Below are positions 20,367 to 29,098 of a stretch of DNA of 64,000 nucleotides, piece after piece. Source of the stretch: Streptomyces melanogenes (GTDB taxonomy: Bacteria > Actinomycetota > Actinomycetes > Streptomycetales > Streptomycetaceae). The stretch is from the NCBI RefSeq assembly GCF_014649795.1, contig NZ_BMTS01000003.1, forward strand, positions 601,871-665,870, read 5' to 3'. A model generated the notes under the pieces. It searched no databases, was not told the DNA's origin, and saw nothing but the letters and a program-made list of their open reading frames with translations. Numbering within the stretch: the stretch's first letter is position 1; each line of letters opens with the position of its first letter. The position numbers and the translations under genes were made by a program.

Positions 20367-21466
20367 TCGACGCCGTGCCGCAGCCGGACCTGGTGGACCA
20401 GTACTGCCACGGAGTGCTCCGCACCGAGCTGGGGCTCGGCACCTTCGAGACGCAGCTCGGCAGGACCGGCGCCCCGCCCGCCCCCGGCACCACGTTCTTC
20501 GACACCCAGACCGGCTTCGCCGTGCGCCGCTGGTGCCCGCCGCTGCTCGGCCTGGAGGCGCACTGCGCCCCCGCCCGCTATCTCGCCCGCCGGCGCGAGC
20601 TGGGCGTCCTGGAGACCGTCAGGCGGCTGCTGCGCGGCTCGGGCGTCTCCACCTATCTGGTGGACACGGGCCTGCCGGGCGATCTGACCGGACCGGGCGA
20701 GCTGGGCGCCGCCGGGGCCGCCGACGCCCATGAGATCGTGCGGCTCGAACTCCTCGCCGAGCAGGTCGCCGACACCTCGGGCACCGTCGACGCGTTCCTC
20801 GCCAACCTCGCCGAGGCCGTGCACACCGCGGCCGCCTCGGCCGTCGCCTTCATCTCCGTCTCGGCCGTGCGCCAGAGCCTCGACCCGGAGCCGCCCGGGC
20901 CCGGCGAGGTGCGCGGCGCGGCGGGCCGCTGGCTCACCCGGCGCCGCATCCAGGAGCCGCTGGAGGACCCCGTGCTGCTGCGGCACCTGCTGTGGAGCGC
21001 GGTCGCCTCGGGGCGCCCGCTCCAGCTGCGGCTCGGCATGGACGACGCGACCGGGCTCGCCGGGTTCGCCGCCGCGACCAACGGCCTGGGCACGGACCTG
21101 GTGCTGCTGCACGGCTATCCGTACCACCGCCAGGCCGCCCATCTGGCGAGCGTCTTCCCGCATGTGTACGCGGACGTGGGGCCCGCCCTGGTGCGTACAG
21201 GGGCGCGGGCCGCCGACGTGCTGGCGGAGCTCCTGGAGCTGGCGCCGTTCGGGAAGCTGCTCTACTCCAGCGGCGCGCGCGGGCTGCCCGAGCTGCACGT
21301 GGTGGGCGCCCGGCAGTTCAGCCACGCGCTGAGCCGGGTCCTGGGCGCCTGGGTGGCCGACGGGGCGTGGGCCCGTACGGACGCCGAGCGGGTCGCCGCG
21401 ATGATCGGGGCGGGCAACGCCCGGCGGGTCTACGGACTGTCAGGCGCGGGTGAGCGCCGGGTCTGA
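20363..21466 (+). CDS. Amidohydrolase-family protein
   Basis: The 367-residue protein resembles the amidohydrolase-2 (ACMS decarboxylase-like) group: DQYCHGVL near the N-terminus in place of the usual HxH, LVDTGLPGD, a central LQLRLGMDDATGLAGFA, LVLLHGYPYHRQAAHLASVFPHVYAD-type barrel strands, and LLYSSGARGLPELH near the end. The first metal-binding motif is altered (Y-C-H), so the metal site may be unusual. The substrate is unknown. The start is inside a hairpin. Its last 27 bases overlap the end of ctaA on the other strand. Confidence 0.75.
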   Translation: MIDAVPQPDLVDQYCHGVLRTELGLGTFETQLGRTGAPPAPGTTFFDTQTGFAVRRWCPPLLGLEAHCAPARYLARRRELGVLETVRRLLRGSGVSTYLVDTGLPGDLTGPGELGAAGAADAHEIVRLELLAEQVADTSGTVDAFLANLAEAVHTAAASAVAFISVSAVRQSLDPEPPGPGEVRGAAGRWLTRRRIQEPLEDPVLLRHLLWSAVASGRPLQLRLGMDDATGLAGFAAATNGLGTDLVLLHGYPYHRQAAHLASVFPHVYADVGPALVRTGARAADVLAELLELAPFGKLLYSSGARGLPELHVVGARQFSHALSRVLGAWVADGAWARTDAERVAAMIGAGNARRVYGLSGAGERRV

Positions 21467-22435
21467 CTGGGCCGGGACGGGAGCGGCGACCTCGGGCCGC
21501 TCGCGCAGCGAGAGCAGCACGCGCACCACGGCGATCCACACCAGGCACGAGCCGAGCATGTGCAGGGCGACCAGGGCCTCGGGGGTCTTCATGAAGTACT
21601 GGACGTAGCCGACGATCCCCTGCGACATCAGCACCAGGAACAGGTCCCGGGCCCGGTTGCGCGGGCCGACCGGGGCGTCCACGGCCTTCAGGACGAACCA
21701 GAGCGCGACCGTGAGGGCCACCACGACCCAGGCGAGGTCGGCGTGGAGCTGGCTGATCATCGTCCAGTTCAGCGGGATGCGCTCCACATCGCTGGAGTCG
21801 CCCGCGTGCCGCCCGGCGCCGGTGACGACCGTGCCGACCGCGACCAGCGCGCCCGCCGCGACCACCAGGAGCCAGGTCAGCTGGACCACGGCCTTGCCCA
21901 CCAGCGGGCGCGGCTCGCCGTCGCCCTCGCGGGTGCGCTGCCAGGTCGTCATCGCGACCGTGAGGAGCGCGGTGGAGAGCAGGAAGTGCGCCGCGACGGT
22001 GTACGGGTTGAGGCCGACCAGGACGACGATGCCGCCCAGGACCGCGTTGCCCATGACCACCCAGAACTGGACCCAGCCGAGCCGGGTGACGCTGCGCCGC
22101 CACGGGCTCGCGGCCCGGGCCGCGATGATCGCCCAGCCGACGGCCGCGCACAGCGCGTAGGTCAGCATGCGGTTGCCGAACTCGACCGCGCTGTGGAAGT
22201 TCATCTCGCCGGTCGGCGTCAGGCTCTGGTCGGTGCACTTGGGCCAGGTCGGGCAGCCGAGCCCGGACCCGGTGAGCCGGACCGCGCCGCCGGTCACCAC
22301 GATGACGACGGCCATGACGACGGCGCTCAGGGCCGCGCGCTGGACGGTCCGCGGGGACGGAGTCCACCGCTCGGCGATGAAGGCGAGCGGGTTGCGCACC
22401 GCCTGAGCCACATCGGCTCGGGTCACGTTCGGCAT
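21440..22435 (-). CDS. ctaA: Heme A synthase (COX15/CtaA family)
   Basis: The preferred start is the ATG at 22435 (331 residues, MPNVTRADVAQAV). A -10-like TACGAT lies seven bases upstream, so the mRNA may be leaderless; the in-frame GTG at 22465 has no ribosome site. About eight transmembrane helices are visible, with heme-ligand His residues (EMNFHSAVEFGNRM, VAAHFLLSTAL, SQLHADLAWV, VALHMLGS) and a conserved extracellular Cys pair in GLGCPTWPKCTD. It converts heme O to heme A, the step after CtaB. Its 3' end overlaps the convergent amidohydrolase gene. Confidence 0.93.
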   Translation of the reverse strand: MPNVTRADVAQAVRNPLAFIAERWTPSPRTVQRAALSAVVMAVVIVVTGGAVRLTGSGLGCPTWPKCTDQSLTPTGEMNFHSAVEFGNRMLTYALCAAVGWAIIAARAASPWRRSVTRLGWVQFWVVMGNAVLGGIVVLVGLNPYTVAAHFLLSTALLTVAMTTWQRTREGDGEPRPLVGKAVVQLTWLLVVAAGALVAVGTVVTGAGRHAGDSSDVERIPLNWTMISQLHADLAWVVVALTVALWFVLKAVDAPVGPRNRARDLFLVLMSQGIVGYVQYFMKTPEALVALHMLGSCLVWIAVVRVLLSLRERPEVAAPVPAQSDPALTRA

Positions 22436-22495
22436 GGGCCCTATCGTAGGGGGCCGTTTGTGCACGTTTTCACGAGGGGTGGCCGACAGGGCCCG

Positions 22496-23263
22496 TTACT
22501 CCCAGCGGAAGAACCTCGCCGCCGCGCCCAGGCCGAGGACCGTCCAGACCGCCAGGATCCCCAGGTCGCCCCAGGGCATCGACGCCCCGTGCTGGAGGAC
22601 GTCCCGCAGGCCGTCCGAGAGGGCCGAGATGGGCAGCAGCCCGAGCGCCGTCTGCACGCCGTCCGGGAACTTGTCCATCGGCACGATGACCCCGCCGCCG
22701 ACGAGCAGCAGCAGGAAGACCAGATTGGCGGCGGCGAGCGTCGCCTCGGCCTTGAGCGTGCCCGCCATCAGCAGCCCGAGCCCGGAGAACGCGGCCGTGC
22801 CCAGGACCAGGAGCAGCAGCACGGCGAACGGGTTGCCGTGCGGCGACCAGCCCAGCGCGAACGCGATCACGGTCAGCAGGACGACCTGGAGCACCTCGGT
22901 GACCAGCACCGACAGCGTCTTCGCGGTCATCAGCGCCCAGCGCGGCAGCGGGGACGCCCCGAGCCGCTTCAGCACTCCGTAGCGGCGGTCGAAGCCGGTC
23001 GCGATGGCCTGGCCGGTGAAGGCGGTGGACATCACGGCGAGCGCGAGGATCCCGGGGGTGAGGAAGTCGACGGACTCGCCCTCCCCGGTGTCGATGATGT
23101 CGACCCCGCTGAACAGCACGAGCAGCAGCGCCGGGATGACCACGGTGAGCAGCAGCTGCTCACCGTTGCGCAGCAGCATCCGGGTCTCCAGGGCGGCCTG
23201 CGCGCCGATCATCCGGCCGACGGGCGCGGCCCCCGGGTTCGGCGTGTACGTACCGGCACTCAT
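22496..23263 (-). CDS. ABC-2 type transporter permease
   Basis: The 255-residue protein has six predicted helices (for example LLLTVVIPALLLVLFSGV and ANLVFLLLLVGGGVIV) and the ABC-2 permease pattern, including a short helix before DLGILAVWTVLGLGAAARFF. Its ATG overlaps the stop of the ATPase gene, so the two form one exporter unit. DrrB-type drug or lipid export is likely but the substrate is unknown. Confidence 0.9.
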   Translation of the reverse strand: MSAGTYTPNPGAAPVGRMIGAQAALETRMLLRNGEQLLLTVVIPALLLVLFSGVDIIDTGEGESVDFLTPGILALAVMSTAFTGQAIATGFDRRYGVLKRLGASPLPRWALMTAKTLSVLVTEVLQVVLLTVIAFALGWSPHGNPFAVLLLLVLGTAAFSGLGLLMAGTLKAEATLAAANLVFLLLLVGGGVIVPMDKFPDGVQTALGLLPISALSDGLRDVLQHGASMPWGDLGILAVWTVLGLGAAARFFRWE

Positions 23264-24240
23264 CGCCGCAGCTCCCTACCGGTCAGTTCCAGGAAGACGT
23301 CTTCGAGGGTGTGGCGTTCGACCGCGATGCCGTCGGGCATCACGCCGTGCTGGGCGCACCAGGACGTGACGGTGGCGAGCAGCTGCGGGTCGACGGTGCC
23401 GCTGATGCGGTACGCGCCCGAGGTGAGCTCGGCCGCGGCCGTGCCGTCGGGCAGCGCCTTGAGCAGGGAGGCGAGGTCGAGGCCGGGACGGCCGGTGAAG
23501 CGCAGCGTGTTCTCGGCGCCGCCCCGGCAGAGCGTCTCGGGGGAGCCCTGGGCGACGACCTTGCCCGCGTCGACGATCGCCACGTCGTCCGCGAGCTCCT
23601 CGGCCTCGTCCATGAAGTGCGTGGTCAGGACGACGGAGACGCCGTCGGCACGCAGCTCCCGTACGAGGTCCCAGGTGGCGCGGCGGGCCTGCGGGTCCAG
23701 GCCCGCGGTTGGCTCATCGAGGAAGACCAGCTCGGGGCGGCCGACCACGGCCATGGCGAGCGCGAGGCGCTGCTGCTGGCCGCCGGAGAGCCTGCGGTAG
23801 GTGGTGCGCCCACAGCTCTCCAGGCCCAGGCGCTCGACGAGCGCGGGCACGTCCAGCGGGTGGGCGTGCAGCTTGGCCATGTGGCGGAGCATCTCCTCGG
23901 CGCGCGCGCCGGAGTAGACGCCGCCGGACTGGAGCATCACGCCGATGCGCGGGCGCAGCCGCTCGGCCTCGGTGACCGGGTCGAGGCCGAGGACGCGGAC
24001 CGTACCGGCGTCCGGTCTGCGGTAGCCCTCGCAGGTCTCGATCGTGGTGGTCTTGCCGGCACCGTTGGGGCCGAGGACGGCGGTGACGGTCCCGGCGGCG
24101 ACCCGCAGGTCGAGGCCGTCCACGGCGGTCTTCGATCCGTACCGTTTGACCAGGCCGCTGACCTCAAGGATGGGGTGCGACGCGAAGCGTCTCCTTGAGG
24201 GGCGGTGGTCGGGCGACGGGCGGGCGGACTCGCTCTTCAT
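23260..24240 (-). CDS. ABC transporter ATP-binding protein (DrrA-like)
   Basis: From the ATG at 24240 the protein has 326 residues. Walker A GPNGAGKTTTIETCEGYRRP is near residue 60, the signature LSGGQQQRLALAMAV near 155, Walker B LVFLDEPTAGLDPQ near 180, and the switch His in LTTHFMDEAEELAD. The C-terminal 90 residues form the extra domain seen in DrrA-type drug exporters. It is coupled to the permease gene by a four-base overlap. The 349 bases before it are shared with sufR on the other strand. Confidence 0.92.
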   Translation of the reverse strand: MKSESARPSPDHRPSRRRFASHPILEVSGLVKRYGSKTAVDGLDLRVAAGTVTAVLGPNGAGKTTTIETCEGYRRPDAGTVRVLGLDPVTEAERLRPRIGVMLQSGGVYSGARAEEMLRHMAKLHAHPLDVPALVERLGLESCGRTTYRRLSGGQQQRLALAMAVVGRPELVFLDEPTAGLDPQARRATWDLVRELRADGVSVVLTTHFMDEAEELADDVAIVDAGKVVAQGSPETLCRGGAENTLRFTGRPGLDLASLLKALPDGTAAAELTSGAYRISGTVDPQLLATVTSWCAQHGVMPDGIAVERHTLEDVFLELTGRELRR

Positions 24241-24589
24241 GACCGGCAAGTCTAGGCAGGGCGGACGGCGCGCCGGACCGTGGGGCGGGGGTCGTACGGG
24301 GGCACGGACGCGCGAATGCGCGACCTCAGTTTTTCGGCCGCCGGAGGCTCTGCCGGGTGCCCGCGCGGACCCGTCCGGGGGAGCGTCCGGAGAGGTGTGC
24401 GAAAAGGGTCCCCACGCGCCATACCCCGAGGTCAAGCAGGTCGGCGGGGTCCTTTTCGGGGGTGCCTCATTTGATCGATCAGAGATCGTTTCCGCAGGTC
24501 AGCTTAGGTATGCCTAAGTGATGCACCGCACCGTTCAATGATCAAGAGGTGGCTTGTCAGGCTCTGAGGAATTACGCAACAATGGTGTT
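24241..24589. promoter_or_regulatory. Divergent control region, ABC exporter / sufR
   Basis: No gene is visible. The region contains an inverted repeat CGAAAAGG/CCTTTTCG (24400-24407 and 24451-24458), the CTTAGG-CCTAAG site (24503-24518), GATCGATC runs around 24473-24488, and the sufR promoter at the right end. It is more A/T-rich in its last 120 bases than neighbouring DNA. Confidence 0.5.
24503..24518. promoter_or_regulatory. CTTAGG-N4-CCTAAG inverted repeat upstream of sufR
   Basis: A perfect 6-bp inverted repeat with a four-base centre. The TTAGG/CCTAA half-sites resemble those of DtxR/IdeR-type iron boxes, but the usual spacing is nine bases, so it is only a candidate iron-regulator or other operator. 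It is about 90 bases upstream of the sufR start. Confidence 0.4.
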
Positions 24590-24590
24590 G
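24554..24590 (+). promoter_or_regulatory. sufR promoter with SufR operator CAAC-N6-GTTG
   Basis: A -35-like TTGTCA (24554-24559), an 18-base spacer and a -10-like AACAAT (24578-24583) predict a transcript start at about 24590, the first base of the sufR GTG, that is, a leaderless mRNA. The palindrome CAAC-AATGGT-GTTG (24577-24590) covers the -10 and the start. This is the motif I recall for SufR of Streptomyces avermitilis. The layout predicts self-repression of the whole operon. Confidence 0.75.
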
Positions 24591-25339
24591 TGAAAAACGT
24601 TGGCGAGGCTCCGCAGGAGGAACTCGCGACCGGTGAGCGGTCCACCCGCAACCGGGTCGCGCGCTCCATCCTGGACCACGGGCCCTCGACCGTCGCGGAC
24701 CTCGCGAAGCGCCTCGGCCTCACCCAGGCCGCCGTCCGCCGCCACCTCGATGCCCTGGCGGCGGACGACATCGTCACCGCCCGGGAACAGCGGGTGTACG
24801 GGGCACGGACCCGTGGCAGGCCCGCCAAGGTCTTCGCCCTCACGGACTGCGGGCGGGACGCCTTCGACCAGTCGTACGACAAACTGGCCGTGGACGCGCT
24901 CCGCTGGATCGAGAAGTCCGCGGGCGGCGGCGCGGCCGGCGAGGAAGCCGTCGTCGCCTTCGCCCGGGCGCGGATCGAGGCCCAGTCCGAGGGCTACCGC
25001 GAGGCCGTCGAGGCGGCACCGCCCGAGGAGCGCACCGAGGCCCTGGCCAAGGCCTTGACCGCCGACGGGTACGCTGCTACGGCGCGCAGCGCGCCCCTCC
25101 CCGGACGGGGCGAGCAGCTCTGCCAGCACCACTGCCCGGTCGCCCACGCGGCCGAGCAGTTCCCGCAGCTGTGCGAGGCGGAGACGGAGTTCTTCTCCCG
25201 CCTGCTCGGAACCCATGTGCAGCGTCTGGCCACCATCGCCCACGGCGACGGGGTGTGCACGACGTTCATCCCGCACAGCGCACCACAGACCACCACCGAA
25301 TCAGCATCCACAAGCACGGCCGGGAGGAACCCCGCATGA
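24590..25339 (+). CDS. sufR: SufR, iron-sulfur-cluster transcriptional repressor of the suf operon
   Basis: From the GTG at 24590 ([11 protein letters not shown]) the protein has 249 residues. An in-frame TTG at 24554 is rejected because it lies in the promoter. Residues 15-80 are a winged helix ([20 protein letters not shown]). Cys178, Cys182 and Cys195 ([11 protein letters not shown] and PQLCEAE) fit the cluster-binding cysteines of actinobacterial SufR; Cys223 is a fourth. With a cluster bound it should repress; loss of the cluster should release the operon. The stop overlaps the sufB ATG (ATGA). Confidence 0.93.
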   Translation: MKNVGEAPQEELATGERSTRNRVARSILDHGPSTVADLAKRLGLTQAAVRRHLDALAADDIVTAREQRVYGARTRGRPAKVFALTDCGRDAFDQSYDKLAVDALRWIEKSAGGGAAGEEAVVAFARARIEAQSEGYREAVEAAPPEERTEALAKALTADGYAATARSAPLPGRGEQLCQHHCPVAHAAEQFPQLCEAETEFFSRLLGTHVQRLATIAHGDGVCTTFIPHSAPQTTTESASTSTAGRNPA

Positions 25340-26757
25340 CTCTCCCCACGGAGACTGCCCACCCCGAACTCGATGGGCTGGGCAACTACGAGTACGGCTG
25401 GGCCGACTCCGACGCGGCGGGTGCCGTTGCCAAGCGCGGTCTCTCCGAGGACGTCGTCCGCGACATCTCCTCGAAGAAGAACGAGCCCGAGTGGATGCTG
25501 AAGCTGCGCCTCAAGGGCCTGCGCCTCTTCGACAAGAAGCCCATGCCCAAGTGGGGCTCGGACCTCTCGGGCATCGACTTCGACAACATCAAGTACTTCG
25601 TGCGGTCCACCGAGAAGCAGGCGGAGTCCTGGGAGGACCTGCCCGAGGACATCAAGAACACGTACGACAAGCTCGGCATCCCCGAGGCGGAGAAGCAGCG
25701 CCTCGTCGCCGGTGTCGCGGCCCAGTACGAGTCCGAGGTCGTCTACCACCAGATCCGCGAGGACCTGGAGCAGCAGGGCGTGATCTTCCTCGACACGGAC
25801 ACCGCGCTCAAGGAGCACCCGGAGCTCTTCCAGGAGTACTTCGGCACGGTCATCCCGGTCGGCGACAACAAGTTCGCGTCGCTGAACACGGCCGTGTGGT
25901 CCGGCGGCTCGTTCATCTACGTGCCCAAGGGCGTCCACGTCGACATCCCGCTCCAGGCCTACTTCCGTATCAACACGGAGAACATGGGCCAGTTCGAGCG
26001 GACGCTGATCATCGTCGACGAGGACGCGTACGTCCACTACGTCGAGGGCTGCACCGCCCCGATCTACTCCTCGGACTCGCTGCACAGCGCCGTCGTCGAG
26101 ATCATCGTCAAGAAGGGCGGCCGCTGCCGCTACACGACGATCCAGAACTGGTCGAACAACGTCTACAACCTGGTCACCAAGCGCGCCGTGGCGTACGAGG
26201 GCGCGACCATGGAGTGGATCGACGGCAACATCGGTTCCAAGGTCACCATGAAGTACCCGGCCGTCTACCTGATGGGCGAGCACGCCAAGGGCGAGACCCT
26301 GTCCATCGCCTTCGCGGGCGAGGGCCAGCACCAGGACGCCGGCTCCAAGATGGTCCACATGGCGCCGAACACGTCCTCCAACATCGTCTCCAAGTCGGTG
26401 GCGCGGGGCGGCGGCCGCACCTCGTACCGCGGTCTGGTCGAGATCGGCGAGGGCGCCGCGGGCTCCAAGTCCAACGTGCTGTGCGACGCGCTGCTCGTCG
26501 ACACCATCTCCCGCTCCGACACCTACCCGTACGTGGACGTCCGCGAGGACGACGTGTCCATGGGCCACGAGGCGACCGTCTCCAAGGTCTCCGAGGACCA
26601 GCTCTTCTACCTGATGAGCCGCGGTCTGACCGAGTTCGAGGCGATGGCGATGATCGTGCGCGGCTTCGTCGAGCCGATCGCCAAGGAGCTGCCCATGGAG
26701 TACGCCCTGGAGCTCAACCGGCTGATCGAGCTGCAGATGGAGGGTTCGGTCGGCTAG
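25336..26757 (+). CDS. sufB: Fe-S cluster scaffold subunit SufB
   Basis: The 473-residue protein starts [20 protein letters not shown] and has the SufB beta-helix sequence, with [20 protein letters not shown] near residue 195, [20 protein letters not shown] near 235, and the late conserved part [20 protein letters not shown]. It forms the SufBCD complex on which iron-sulfur clusters are built. The start overlaps sufR by four bases. Confidence 0.97.
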   Translation: MTLPTETAHPELDGLGNYEYGWADSDAAGAVAKRGLSEDVVRDISSKKNEPEWMLKLRLKGLRLFDKKPMPKWGSDLSGIDFDNIKYFVRSTEKQAESWEDLPEDIKNTYDKLGIPEAEKQRLVAGVAAQYESEVVYHQIREDLEQQGVIFLDTDTALKEHPELFQEYFGTVIPVGDNKFASLNTAVWSGGSFIYVPKGVHVDIPLQAYFRINTENMGQFERTLIIVDEDAYVHYVEGCTAPIYSSDSLHSAVVEIIVKKGGRCRYTTIQNWSNNVYNLVTKRAVAYEGATMEWIDGNIGSKVTMKYPAVYLMGEHAKGETLSIAFAGEGQHQDAGSKMVHMAPNTSSNIVSKSVARGGGRTSYRGLVEIGEGAAGSKSNVLCDALLVDTISRSDTYPYVDVREDDVSMGHEATVSKVSEDQLFYLMSRGLTEFEAMAMIVRGFVEPIAKELPMEYALELNRLIELQMEGSVG

Positions 26758-26825
26758 CACAGCCTGACGACCGTCCCCGCAGCAGCGAACGCAGACTGAT
26801 CTAGGAAGAGAGCACTACGACAGCC

Positions 26826-28007
26826 ATGGCTGAGGCTCAGAACATCCCGGCGGGCTCCACCACCGCCGGCTCGATCGCGGTGGCCGCCGAGTCGACCGTC
26901 GCCACGCGCATGAGCGCCCCCCCGTCCTTCGACGTGCGGGACTTCCCGGTCCCGCACGGCCGTGAGGAGGAGTGGCGGTTCACGCCGCTGGCGCGGCTGC
27001 GCGGGCTGCACGACGGCACCGCCGTCGCGACCGGCGACGGACTGCGCGTCGAGGTGACCGCCCCCGAGGGCGTCGTCGTCGAGACCGTGGGCCGCGACGA
27101 CGCGCGGCTCGGCCGGGCGGGCACGCCGGTGGACCGGATCGCCGCCCAGGCCTACTCGTCGTTCGAGAAGGCCTCGGTCGTGACCGTCCCCAAGGAGACG
27201 GTCCTCACCGAGCCGATCCGCATCGCCGTGCACGGCGAGGGCGGCACCGTCTTCGCGCACCAGGTCGTCGAGCTCGGCGCGTTCGCCGAGGCCGTCGTGG
27301 TCATCGACCACACCGGTGACGCGGTGCTCGCCGCCAACGTGGACTTCGTCCTCGGCGACGGCGCCAAGCTGACCGTCGTCTCCGTGCAGGACTGGGACGA
27401 CAAGGCCGTCCACGTCGCCCAGCACAACACGCTGATCGGCCGCGACGCCTCCTTCAAGTCCGTCGTCGTCACCTTCGGCGGCGACCTGGTCCGCCTGCAC
27501 CCGCGGATCTCCTACGCGGGCACCGGCGGCGAGGCCGAGCTGTTCGGCCTGTACTTCACCGACAAGGGTCAGCACCAGGAGCACCGGCTCTTCGTCGACC
27601 ACAACACGCCGCACTGCAAGTCCAACGCCGTGTACAAGGGCGCCCTGCAGGGCGACGACGCGCACGCCGTGTGGATCGGTGACGTGCTCATCCAGGCCAA
27701 GGCCGAGGGCACCGACACCTACGAGATGAACCGCAACCTGGTGCTCACCGACGGCGCCCGCGTCGACTCCGTGCCGAACCTGGAGATCGAGACCGGCGAG
27801 ATCGCCGGCGCCGGTCACGCCTCCGCCACCGGCCGCTTCGACGACGAGCAGCTGTTCTACCTGATGGCGCGCGGCATCCCCGCCGCCGAGGCCCGCCGTC
27901 TGGTGGTCCGCGGCTTCTTCGCCGAGCTGGTCCAGCAGGTCGGTGTCGCGGACGTGGAGGAGCGCCTGCTCGCCAAGATCGAGGCGGAGCTGGAGGCGTC
28001 CGTCTGA
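26826..28007 (+). CDS. sufD: Fe-S cluster assembly protein SufD
   Basis: The 393-residue protein shows the SufD pattern: an N-terminal helical part with REEEWRFTPLARLRG near residue 42, the beta-helix core, HNTPHCKSNAVYKGALQG near 260 and the end RGIPAAEARRLVVRGFFAEL. It pairs with SufB in the scaffold complex. It starts 68 bases after sufB; its stop overlaps the next ATG. The 68-base gap holds no obvious hairpin. Confidence 0.96.
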   Translation: MAEAQNIPAGSTTAGSIAVAAESTVATRMSAPPSFDVRDFPVPHGREEEWRFTPLARLRGLHDGTAVATGDGLRVEVTAPEGVVVETVGRDDARLGRAGTPVDRIAAQAYSSFEKASVVTVPKETVLTEPIRIAVHGEGGTVFAHQVVELGAFAEAVVVIDHTGDAVLAANVDFVLGDGAKLTVVSVQDWDDKAVHVAQHNTLIGRDASFKSVVVTFGGDLVRLHPRISYAGTGGEAELFGLYFTDKGQHQEHRLFVDHNTPHCKSNAVYKGALQGDDAHAVWIGDVLIQAKAEGTDTYEMNRNLVLTDGARVDSVPNLEIETGEIAGAGHASATGRFDDEQLFYLMARGIPAAEARRLVVRGFFAELVQQVGVADVEERLLAKIEAELEASV

Positions 28008-28327
28008 TGTCCGCCTTCGTCCGCGCCTGCGCGCTGAGCGAGCTGGAGGAGGACACCCCGAAGCGGGTGGAACTCGACGGCACGCCGGTCTCGCTCGTCC
28101 GCACCGAGGGCGAGGTGTTCGCGATCCACGACATCTGCTCGCACGCGAACGTCTCGCTGTCGGAGGGCGAGGTGGAGGACTGCCAGATCGAGTGCTGGCT
28201 GCACGGCTCCACGTTCGACCTGCGCACCGGCAAGCCGTCCGGCCTGCCCGCGACGCGCCCCGTGCCCGTATACCCCGTAAAGATCGAAGGGGACGATGTG
28301 CTCGTCTCCGTATCCCAGGAGAACTAA
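28007..28327 (+). CDS. Rieske-type ferredoxin in the suf operon
   Basis: The 106-residue protein has a complete Rieske [2Fe-2S] site: CSHANVSL (Cys-x-His) near residue 44 and CWLHGSTFD (Cys-x-x-His) near residue 63. It resembles ferredoxin subunits of ring-hydroxylating oxygenases, but its place between sufD and sufC, with a one-base overlap on sufD, suggests electron supply to cluster assembly. It is small, soluble and has no export signal. Confidence 0.9.
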   Translation: MSAFVRACALSELEEDTPKRVELDGTPVSLVRTEGEVFAIHDICSHANVSLSEGEVEDCQIECWLHGSTFDLRTGKPSGLPATRPVPVYPVKIEGDDVLVSVSQEN

Positions 28328-28333
28328 GTCCCC

Positions 28334-29098
28334 ATGGCAACGCTTGAAATCCGCGACCTGCACGTCACCGTGGAAGCCGAGAACGGCCCCCGGGAGATCC
28401 TCAAGGGCGTCGACCTGACCGTGAAGCAGGGCGAGACCCACGCCATCATGGGCCCCAACGGCTCCGGCAAGTCCACCCTCGCGTACTCCCTCGCGGGTCA
28501 CCCCAAGTACACGATCACCGGCGGCACGGTCACCCTGGACGGCGAGGACGTCCTGGAGATGTCCGTCGACGAGCGCGCCCGCGCCGGCGTCTTCCTGGCC
28601 ATGCAGTACCCGGTCGAGGTCCCCGGCGTCTCGGTCTCCAACTTCCTGCGCACCTCCGCCACCGCCGTGCGCGGCGAGGCGCCCAAGCTGCGCACCTGGG
28701 TGAAGGAGGTCAAGTCCGCGATGGAGCAGCTCCAGATGGACCCGGCCTTCGCCGAGCGCAACGTCAACGAGGGCTTCTCCGGCGGTGAGAAGAAGCGCCA
28801 CGAGATCCTCCAGCTGGAGCTCCTCAAGCCGAAGATCGCGATCCTCGACGAGACCGACTCGGGCCTGGACGTCGACGCGCTGCGCGTCGTCTCCGAGGGC
28901 GTCAACCGCGTCCGCGAGACCGGCGAGGTCGGCACGCTGCTGATCACGCACTACACGCGCATCCTGCGCTACATCAAGCCCGACTTCGTGCACGTGTTCG
29001 CGAACGGCCGCATCGCCGAGTCCGGCGGCGCCGAGCTCGCCGACAAGCTGGAGAACGAGGGCTACGAGGCTTACACGAAGGGCGGCGCTTCCGAGTGA
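28334..29098 (+). CDS. sufC: Fe-S assembly ATPase SufC
   Basis: The 254-residue ATPase has Walker A GPNGSGKSTLAYSLAGH near residue 39, the signature FSGGEKKRHEILQ near 155, Walker B IAILDETDSGLD near 175 and a switch His in LLITHYTRILRYI. It powers SufBD rearrangement. It starts six bases after the Rieske gene and its stop overlaps the sufS GTG. Confidence 0.97.
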   Translation: MATLEIRDLHVTVEAENGPREILKGVDLTVKQGETHAIMGPNGSGKSTLAYSLAGHPKYTITGGTVTLDGEDVLEMSVDERARAGVFLAMQYPVEVPGVSVSNFLRTSATAVRGEAPKLRTWVKEVKSAMEQLQMDPAFAERNVNEGFSGGEKKRHEILQLELLKPKIAILDETDSGLDVDALRVVSEGVNRVRETGEVGTLLITHYTRILRYIKPDFVHVFANGRIAESGGAELADKLENEGYEAYTKGGASE

